In this document: piece after piece, positions 24,072 to 29,977 of the stretch
Numbering within the stretch: position 1 is the stretch's first letter
Layout: each line of letters begins with the position of its first letter
From: an uncultured Oscillospiraceae bacterium
Lineage (GTDB): Bacteria > Bacillota > Clostridia > Oscillospirales > Acutalibacteraceae
NCBI GenBank assembly: GCA_905193225.1
Contig: CAJJNV010000022.1
Span: forward strand, 1 to 32,489
Direction of reading: 5' to 3'
DNA: 32,489 nucleotides
Made by a program: the position numbers and the translations under genes
The notes under the pieces: model-generated
Databases searched by the model: none
What the model was told of the DNA's origin: nothing
Seen by the model: only the letters and a program-made list of their open reading frames with translations

Positions 24072-26699
24072 ATGAGCAAAAAGTATTGCTACCTTTTCTC
24101 AGAAGGCAATGCCAACATGAGAGAGCTTCTGGGCGGTAAGGGCGCAAACCTTGCCGAAATGACCAACATCGGTCTCCCGGTGCCTCAGGGTTTCACCGTA
24201 ACCACCGAGGCTTGCACACAGTATTATGAGGACGGTCGCGAGATCAACCCCGAAATAATGGCTGAAATCAACGAGTACATCGGAAAAATGGAAGAGATCA
24301 CCGGCAAAAAGTTCGGCGACAAGGAAAATCCCCTTCTTGTTTCGGTACGTTCGGGCGCACGCGCTTCCATGCCCGGTATGATGGACACCATCCTCAACCT
24401 CGGTCTTAACGAAACCGTTGTTAATACCATCGCTGAGAAATCCGGCAATCCCCGTTGGGCTTGGGACTGCTATAGAAGATTTATTCAGATGTATTCCGAC
24501 GTTGTTATGGAAGTCGGTAAGAAATACTTTGAAGAGCTCATCGATCAGATGAAGGCCAAAAAGGGCGTAACTCAGGATGTAGAGCTTGACGCCGAGGATC
24601 TTAAAGAGCTTGCAGGTCAGTTCAAGGCAGAGTATAAAGCCAAGATCGGTGAAGAGTTCCCCACCGATCCCAAGGAACAGCTTATGGGCGCCATCAAGGC
24701 CGTTTTCCGCTCCTGGGACAACCCCCGCGCAAACGTTTACCGCCGCGACAACGACATTCCCTATTCCTGGGGTACTGCCGTTAACGTACAGTCCATGGCT
24801 TTCGGTAACATGGGCGACGATTGCGGTACCGGCGTTGCATTTACCCGTGACCCCGCAACCGGTGCAAAGGGTCTGTTCGGCGAATTCCTCACCAACGCTC
24901 AGGGCGAGGATGTTGTTGCCGGCGTTCGTACTCCTATGCACATTTCCGAGATGGAACAGAAATTCCCCGAAGCATTCAAAGAGTTCAAAGAGGTCTGCAA
25001 GACCCTCGAGAACCATTACAGAGATATGCAGGATATGGAGTTCACCGTTGAACATGGAAAGCTCAACATGCTCCAGACCCGTAACGGTAAGAGAACCGCT
25101 CAGGCCGCTCTCAAGATTGCTTGTGATCTCGTTGACGAGGGCATGAGAACCGAGGAAGAGGCCGTCGCAATGATCGACCCCAGAAACCTCGATACCCTTC
25201 TCCATCCCCAGTTTGACGCAAAGGCTCTTAAGGCCGCTGTCCCCGCCGGAAAAGGCCTCGGTGCTTCCCCCGGAGCTGCCTGCGGTAAGGTCGTTTTCAC
25301 TGCCGACGACGCTGTTGTATGGCATGAAAAAGGCGAGAAGGTCGTTCTTGTCCGTCTCGAGACCTCTCCCGAAGACATCACCGGCATGAAGGCTTCCCAG
25401 GGTATTCTCACCGTCCGCGGCGGTATGACCTCCCACGCTGCCGTTGTTGCCCGCGGAATGGGCACCTGCTGCGTTTCCGGCTGCGGCGACATCATTATGG
25501 ACGAAGCCAACAAGAAGTTTGAGCTTGCCGGAAAGACCTATCACGAGGGTGACTACATCTCCATCGACGGTTCCACCGGTAACATCTACGACGGAATTAT
25601 CCCCACCGTTGATGCCGAGATCGCCGGAGAATTCGGCCGAATCATGGCTTGGGCCGATAAATACAGAAAACTTAAGGTACGCACCAACGCCGACACTCCC
25701 GCCGACGCCAAGAAGGCTAAGGAACTGGGCGCAGAAGGTATCGGCCTTTGCCGTACCGAGCATATGTTCTTCGATTCCGACAGAATCGCCGCTTTCCGCG
25801 AGATGATTTGCTCCGACACCGTCGAAGAAAGAGAAGCCGCTCTCGACAAGATCCTGCCCTATCAGCAGGGAGACTTTGAGAAGCTTTACGAAGCTCTCGA
25901 GGGCAGCCCCGTAACCATCCGTTTCCTCGATCCCCCTCTCCATGAGTTCGTTCCCACCGAGGAAGCCGACATTGAACTGCTTGCAAAGGCTCAGGGCAAG
26001 AGCGTTGAGACCATCAAGAATATCATCACTTCTCTCCACGAGTTCAACCCCATGATGGGTCACCGCGGATGCCGTCTGACCGTTACCTATCCCGAGATTG
26101 CCAAGATGCAGACCAAGGCCGTTATCCGTGCCGCAATCAACATCAAGAAGGCTCATCCCGATTGGAACGTTGCTCCCGAAATTATGATCCCGCTGGTTGG
26201 CGAGGTCAAGGAGCTTAAGTTCGTTAAGGATATTGTTGTTGCCACCGCTGATGAGGAAATCAAGGCTGCAGGCATCGACCTCAAGTATGAAGTCGGTACC
26301 ATGATCGAGATTCCCCGCGCCGCTCTGACAGCTGATGAGATTGCTAAGGAAGCTGAGTTCTTCTGCTTCGGAACCAACGATCTTACCCAGATGACCTTCG
26401 GTTTCAGCCGTGACGACGCCGGTAAGTTCCTCAATGCCTACTACGACAACAAGATTTATGAGAACGATCCCTTTGCCAAGCTCGATCAGGACGGCGTAGG
26501 CAAGCTTATGGAAATGGCCGTTAAACTCGGAAAGGCCACCCGTCCCAACATTCACTGCGGTATCTGCGGTGAGCACGGCGGCGATCCTTCCTCGGTAGAG
26601 TTCTGCCACAAGATCGGCCTCGATTATGTTTCCTGCTCGCCCTTCCGCGTACCGATTGCCCGTCTTGCCGCCGCCCAGGCAGCTATCAAAAGTAGGTAG
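24072..26699 (+). CDS. ppdK: pyruvate, phosphate dikinase
   Basis: The enzyme interconverts pyruvate, ATP and phosphate with PEP, AMP and pyrophosphate; in anaerobes it often works as a pyrophosphate-dependent glycolytic step. It has 875 residues, full family length. The N-terminal ATP-grasp domain starts LLGGKGANLAEM and contains SVRSGARASMPGMMDTILNLG. The phosphohistidine is His455 in GGMTSHAAVVARG, the same number as in the Clostridium symbiosum enzyme. The PEP/pyruvate domain ends with Cys832 in HCGICGEHGGD and RVPIARLAAAQAAIK. Codon bias is strong, suggesting high expression. The stop codon sits right at a compositional break, and no host-type terminator follows, so an element appears to be joined directly to its 3' end. 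Confidence 0.97.
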   Translation: MSKKYCYLFSEGNANMRELLGGKGANLAEMTNIGLPVPQGFTVTTEACTQYYEDGREINPEIMAEINEYIGKMEEITGKKFGDKENPLLVSVRSGARASMPGMMDTILNLGLNETVVNTIAEKSGNPRWAWDCYRRFIQMYSDVVMEVGKKYFEELIDQMKAKKGVTQDVELDAEDLKELAGQFKAEYKAKIGEEFPTDPKEQLMGAIKAVFRSWDNPRANVYRRDNDIPYSWGTAVNVQSMAFGNMGDDCGTGVAFTRDPATGAKGLFGEFLTNAQGEDVVAGVRTPMHISEMEQKFPEAFKEFKEVCKTLENHYRDMQDMEFTVEHGKLNMLQTRNGKRTAQAALKIACDLVDEGMRTEEEAVAMIDPRNLDTLLHPQFDAKALKAAVPAGKGLGASPGAACGKVVFTADDAVVWHEKGEKVVLVRLETSPEDITGMKASQGILTVRGGMTSHAAVVARGMGTCCVSGCGDIIMDEANKKFELAGKTYHEGDYISIDGSTGNIYDGIIPTVDAEIAGEFGRIMAWADKYRKLKVRTNADTPADAKKAKELGAEGIGLCRTEHMFFDSDRIAAFREMICSDTVEEREAALDKILPYQQGDFEKLYEALEGSPVTIRFLDPPLHEFVPTEEADIELLAKAQGKSVETIKNIITSLHEFNPMMGHRGCRLTVTYPEIAKMQTKAVIRAAINIKKAHPDWNVAPEIMIPLVGEVKELKFVKDIVVATADEEIKAAGIDLKYEVGTMIEIPRAALTADEIAKEAEFFCFGTNDLTQMTFGFSRDDAGKFLNAYYDNKIYENDPFAKLDQDGVGKLMEMAVKLGKATRPNIHCGICGEHGGDPSSVEFCHKIGLDYVSCSPFRVPIARLAAAQAAIKSR

Positions 26700-26700
26700 G

Positions 26701-26829
26701 AGTTCTCTTTCCTTTGAATTACCGCTTGGTTTCGAGGAAGCAGCAGCCTATCGAAAGGCTAACGGACAGTATGTTCGCAAAAATCAATGGAGAGATACTA
26801 CTGTAACGGTGTATATCGACCTTGATTAA
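26701..26829 (+). pseudogene. 3' remnant of an unidentified element gene
   Basis: In a frame different from ppdK, 42 codons read as plausible protein (FELPLGFEEAAAYRKANG, then QYVRKNQWRDTTVTVYID) up to TAA at 26827, followed 15 bases later by a terminator. There is no start codon or ribosome site outside ppdK, so this looks like the 3' end of a gene cut at the junction. I do not recognise the family. Confidence 0.4.
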
Positions 26830-26844
26830 CAAATGAATTATGAT

Positions 26845-26882
26845 AAGCGTATCATTAGAAATAGTGGTACGCTTATTTTTTT
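26845..26882 (+). terminator. intrinsic terminator at the element edge
   Basis: AAGCGTATCATT pairs with AGTGGTACGCTT (26845-26874) with two G-U wobbles, followed by ATTTTTTT. It is the first terminator after ppdK and would end both ppdK read-through and the truncated gene. Confidence 0.8.
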
Positions 26883-26898
26883 GCTCAAATTTGCACCT

Positions 26899-26927
26899 TT
26901 GATTAGTTTAGGACTTCCCTATATAAT
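26899..26927 (+). promoter_or_regulatory. promoter of the 59-residue protein
   Basis: TTGATT (26899-26904), a 17-base spacer and a perfect TATAAT (26922-26927) stand 25 bases before the start codon. Confidence 0.75.
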
Positions 26928-26952
26928 GAAGCCAGAAACGGAGGTGCTGTTT

Positions 26953-27132
26953 ATGAAAGAGCAGACATATCATATATATCTGGATAGCCACGAAAAGACG
27001 ACCTTGTTACATAGCCTTGTGGAGCTGAAAAATCAACTCATACAGCAAGGCAGATATACAGACTGCGTTGACGAGCTTATCTTTAAGGTCATAAACGCAC
27101 CTGTTAAGAGGTTGAGAATTGAATATGTTTAA
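26953..27132 (+). CDS. small conserved-looking element protein (59 residues)
   Basis: The short soluble protein (starts KEQTYHIYLDSHEK, ends PVKRLRIEYV) has its own promoter, a GGAGGTG ribosome site seven bases before the ATG, and a terminator right after it. A longer frame from 26833 runs across the promoter and is rejected. The composition suggests two strands around a helix. I do not recognise a named domain. Its position just ahead of parA suggests a control or accessory role in the element, which is inference only. Confidence 0.7.
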   Translation: MKEQTYHIYLDSHEKTTLLHSLVELKNQLIQQGRYTDCVDELIFKVINAPVKRLRIEYV

Positions 27133-27144
27133 CCCCAAAGGTTG

Positions 27145-27182
27145 AGCCGCTTATTCTTATTTTAGAGTAAGTGGCTTTTTTT
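27145..27182 (+). terminator. intrinsic terminator before parA
   Basis: AGCCGCTTATTC (27145-27156) pairs with GAGTAAGTGGCT (27165-27176) with two G-U wobbles, followed by a T-run to 27182. Confidence 0.8.
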
Positions 27183-27201
27183 GCGTTCTCTGCCGATTAC
27201 A

Positions 27202-27224
27202 TAGCCGCCTTGACAAAGCGGCTA
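27202..27224 (+). promoter_or_regulatory. inverted repeat in the parA leader
   Basis: TAGCCGC (27202-27208) and GCGGCTA (27218-27224) form a perfect 7-bp dyad that ends ten bases before the parA ribosome site (AAAGGAGG, 27235-27242). The same AGCCGC opens the preceding terminator. It could be an operator for ParA/ParB self-control, or an RNA stem. A TTGACA lies in its centre, without a clear -10. Confidence 0.3.
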
Positions 27225-27249
27225 AATTTATGCGAAAGGAGGACGCACT

Positions 27250-28077
27250 ATGTCAAATTGCAAAGTAATTGCTCTGACCAACCAGAAAGGCGGTGTCGGT
27301 AAAACCACAACGGCGGTCAATCTGGGCGTTAGCTTGGCGAAGCAAGGCAAGACCGTACTGCTTGTCGATGCCGATGCACAGGCAAATCTCACAATGGCGT
27401 TGGGATATACCAAGACCGACAATCTTCCGATTACGCTATCGGATATTATGCAGGACATCATAGACGGAAAATCTGTTGATGTTCAAGAAAGTATCCTGCA
27501 TACCGATGAGGGCGTTGATTTACTTCCCTCTTGTGTGGAATTGGCAGGCGTAGAAACAACCTTGATTGATACAAAAAATCGAGAAAGCGTTTTGAAAGCC
27601 TGTATCAGCGAAGTCAAAAAGAATTATGACTATGTGCTGATTGATTGTATGCCTGCACTCGGTATGCTGACGATTAACGGATTGGCGGCGGCAGACAGCG
27701 TGATTATCCCTAATCAGCCCCACTACTTTTCGATTAAAGGTTTGGAACAGTTGCTACGCTCCGTGTCAAAGGTCAAGCGGCAAATCAATCCCAATCTGCG
27801 GATTGACGGTATTTTGATGACTATGGTAATGCCACGCACGAAAATTACGCAAACAGTAATCTCAGCCGTGAAAAACGCCTATGGTCGCAATATCAAGATA
27901 TTTGATACGCAGATACCGTTTTCTATCCGTGCGGTAGAAGCCACGGCAGAGGGCAAAAGCATTTTCGCTTACGACAAAAGCGGAAAGGTCGCCACCGCTT
28001 ATGAGCAGTTCGGAAAGGAGGTGGCAGAGATTGGCGAGAAACAAAAGCACAGAAATCGAGCTGACTGCATACGATGA
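27250..28077 (+). CDS. parA: ParA-family partition ATPase
   Basis: This 275-residue cytosolic ATPase positions plasmids or elements. Its deviant Walker A is NQKGGVGKTTTAVNLG (11-26), Walker A' is LLVDADAQANLT (38-49), and Walker B is YVLIDCMPALGMLT. No N-terminal DNA-binding domain is present, so it is the short, chromosome-like ParA type. AAAGGAGG stands seven bases before the ATG. The 3' end overlaps the start of parB by 47 bases. It probably helps keep the excised circular element, as in other conjugative elements. Confidence 0.92.
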   Translation: MSNCKVIALTNQKGGVGKTTTAVNLGVSLAKQGKTVLLVDADAQANLTMALGYTKTDNLPITLSDIMQDIIDGKSVDVQESILHTDEGVDLLPSCVELAGVETTLIDTKNRESVLKACISEVKKNYDYVLIDCMPALGMLTINGLAAADSVIIPNQPHYFSIKGLEQLLRSVSKVKRQINPNLRIDGILMTMVMPRTKITQTVISAVKNAYGRNIKIFDTQIPFSIRAVEATAEGKSIFAYDKSGKVATAYEQFGKEVAEIGEKQKHRNRADCIR

Positions 28078-28978
28078 CCTTTTCCAGACGGACGAGAGCC
28101 GTGAGGAAGCAAAGTTAAGCAAGATAAGGGATATTCCCATTTCGGAAATCGACGAGTTTCCAGACCACCCGTTCAAGGTTTTAATTGACGAGGATATGGA
28201 ACAGCTTGTCGAGAGTATTAAGCGAAACGGTGTAATGACCCCTGCTACTGTTCGGCTCAAAGAGGACGGACGGTATGAGCTTATCAGCGGACACAGGCGA
28301 AGAAAGGCGTGTGAGCTTGCAGGGCTTGAAACGCTGAAATGCGAAGTCAAGGATTTAAGCCGTGACGAAGCCATTATTATAATGGTGGAAAGCAATTTGC
28401 AGAGGTCAACCATTCTGCCGAGTGAGAAAGCCTTTGCCTACAAAATGCGGCTTGAAGCTATGAAGCGACAAGCAGGCAGACCAACAAAAGATAATTATTC
28501 CCCAATGGGTAATAATTTAGAGTTTGCTACTTCGAGTGATGAACTTGCCGAAAAAGTCGGAGAAAGTAAAAATCAAATCTTCCGATTTATCCGCTTGACC
28601 GAGCTTGTTCCCGAAATTCTGCAAATGGTAGATGACAGGCAGATTGCTTTTCGTCCTGCCGTTGAAATCTCTTATCTTTCCGAGGAACAGCAGTACACTC
28701 TGCTTGAAGCTATGGAGTACAGCGACGCAACCCCGTCACTTGCACAGGCTATCAAAATGAAAAAGTTTATGCAGGACGGAAAACTGACTAACGAGGTTAT
28801 CCAATCAATTATGGAGGAAGAAAAGCCAAACCAAAAGGAAAAGCCCGCTTTCCGTGATGAAAGGATAACCAAGCTCATTCCGAAATCCGTACCCAGAGGA
28901 CAGGAGTCGGACTTTGTTGTTAAGGCGTTGGAGTTTTACAACCGACACCTGCAACGACAGCGAAGCCAAGAGAGATAG
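28031..28978 (+). CDS. parB: ParB-family partition protein
   Basis: The 315-residue ParB/Noc-like protein has an N-terminal ParB/Srx domain (ISEIDEFPDHPFKV, then YELISGHRRRKACELAG with the GHRR CTP-binding motif and ESNLQRSTILPSEKA), followed by a helix-turn-helix region (ELAEKVGESKNQIFRFIRLTELVP) and a charged tail. I chose TTG 28031 because a strong AAAGGAGG lies nine bases upstream, inside the parA 3' end; the ATG at 28001 lies upstream of that site and would waste it. The overlap implies translational coupling to parA. Its DNA target (parS) was not identified. Confidence 0.9.
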   Translation: MARNKSTEIELTAYDDLFQTDESREEAKLSKIRDIPISEIDEFPDHPFKVLIDEDMEQLVESIKRNGVMTPATVRLKEDGRYELISGHRRRKACELAGLETLKCEVKDLSRDEAIIIMVESNLQRSTILPSEKAFAYKMRLEAMKRQAGRPTKDNYSPMGNNLEFATSSDELAEKVGESKNQIFRFIRLTELVPEILQMVDDRQIAFRPAVEISYLSEEQQYTLLEAMEYSDATPSLAQAIKMKKFMQDGKLTNEVIQSIMEEEKPNQKEKPAFRDERITKLIPKSVPRGQESDFVVKALEFYNRHLQRQRSQER

Positions 28979-29126
28979 CTGCACACCAAGGGCGAGGTAT
29001 GCCCGTTTGCGGTGGATAGCCGTTTTTTCGGTTTCCCCCTCTCCACACCTCTCCCCCTAAATTACTACCAAGACTATCCGAGAAAAGAATATCTGCAAAT
29101 CTCACTTTCAGCAGAGTTTTCTACCT

Positions 29127-29155
29127 TTGAGAGCTTCGCTGATTTTCCGTATAAT
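29127..29155 (+). promoter_or_regulatory. promoter of the element lipoprotein
   Basis: TTGAGA (29127-29132), a 17-base spacer and a perfect TATAAT (29150-29155) stand 25 bases before the start codon. The remaining part of the gap 28979-29126 is C/T-rich and holds no gene. Confidence 0.75.
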
Positions 29156-29180
29156 GAAGCTGCAAAGGAGGTCGATTTTT

Positions 29181-29888
29181 ATGAGAAGAAAGATATTTGC
29201 GGTATTGCTTGTTTTGACAACGCTGCTTTGCGGTTGTTCTAGAAATGCAATAGAGAGCCAGACGGACAGTACGGAAAGCACAGCCGAGATTACGGCAGAA
29301 ACGCTTGAGAGTGAAAGCAGCCTTTTTTCCTCGGAAAGTAACCAGACGGAAGCTCCCAAAGAAAGCACGGCTTTGGAAACGGAAAAAGCTCAGCCGACAA
29401 TGCCCGAAACTCTGCCCGATGTTCCAGAACAGACGGTATCACAGGTGCAGACAGCTCCGTCCGCTACCGAAAGCCCTGCGGAGGAAACAAGAAAGCCTGT
29501 TGCACCCGAAAAGCCGCAGGAAATACCGAAGCCTGCCGAAACCGAGCCACAGCCCGCTCCCGAAGCTCCAGAGGAAACAAAACCGAAGTCAGCCTATGAC
29601 TTTGAGTTCGATATGGAAGCGATAAAGGCAGACTGCATTGACATCGGCAAAGGTATGGGGCTTCACTTGGATACTTCGCTCACTCCGAGCAATGCTACTT
29701 GGTGGAATCCTGTTACGGCATCTCAAAGCAATCAAGGCACAAAGCTGAAGCAAGACCTTGAAAGCTATATCAAATTCCACACAGTCGAAAATCTCGGCTC
29801 TTACGGAATTGATGAAATCACGGATTTCAATATCTATTACGAAGCAAGAGGAAACGGCGTCTATTCCGTATATTTTCTCTTTGCTTAA
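29181..29888 (+). CDS. element-encoded lipoprotein with Pro/Glu-rich stalk
   Basis: The protein has 235 residues. A lipoprotein signal ends LLCGC (acylated Cys19; the Cys before Gly is unusual). A long Glu/Ser/Thr/Pro-rich stalk (20-150) follows, then a compact C-terminal domain (about 151-235, YDFEFDMEAIKADCIDIG to VYSVYFLFA). The start is ATG 29181, with AAAGGAGG nine bases upstream; the longer frame from 29127 begins in the promoter. The stalk probably spans the cell wall to display the C-terminal domain. I do not recognise that domain; its place between parB and an adhesin suggests a surface role in element transfer or cell contact. Confidence 0.85.
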   Translation: MRRKIFAVLLVLTTLLCGCSRNAIESQTDSTESTAEITAETLESESSLFSSESNQTEAPKESTALETEKAQPTMPETLPDVPEQTVSQVQTAPSATESPAEETRKPVAPEKPQEIPKPAETEPQPAPEAPEETKPKSAYDFEFDMEAIKADCIDIGKGMGLHLDTSLTPSNATWWNPVTASQSNQGTKLKQDLESYIKFHTVENLGSYGIDEITDFNIYYEARGNGVYSVYFLFA

Positions 29889-29907
29889 CAAATCAAACAC
29901 GGGCTTT

Positions 29908-29938
29908 TCCCTCTGTTTCAAAGCAGAGGGATTTTTTT
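29908..29938 (+). terminator. terminator after the lipoprotein gene
   Basis: TCCCTCTG (29908-29915) and CAGAGGGA (29924-29931) form a perfect 8-bp stem followed by seven T. The 3' arm, AGAGGGA, also has the sequence and spacing of a ribosome site for the ATG at 29939. No separate promoter was found before the adhesin, so read-through of this hairpin may be needed. Confidence 0.8.
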
Positions 29939-29977
29939 ATGCCCAAAATCAAGAAAGGACGGTTTAACAGCCTATGA
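29939..29977 (+). CDS. possible 12-codon leader ORF upstream of the adhesin
   Basis: ATG 29939 opens a frame coding MPKIKKGRFNSL and ending in TGA at 29975-29977, which overlaps the adhesin start as ATGA. AGAGGGA in the terminator arm lies seven bases upstream. The adhesin's own nearest ribosome-like site (AAAGGA, inside this ORF) is about 15 bases from its ATG, too far to be good, so coupling through this ORF is plausible. Expression is not shown. Confidence 0.35.
   Translation: MPKIKKGRFNSL

Noticed and set aside
24099..26609. 836-codon open frame antisense to ppdK
   Set aside because: It is a by-product of the strong codon bias of ppdK, which is itself fully supported by family motifs; no promoter or ribosome site on that strand.
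29037..29062. CCTCTCC-containing stretch as the missing tRNA-Ser 3' end
   Set aside because: No T-arm (GGTTCGAATCC type) or variable arm precedes it; it is simple C/T-rich sequence.
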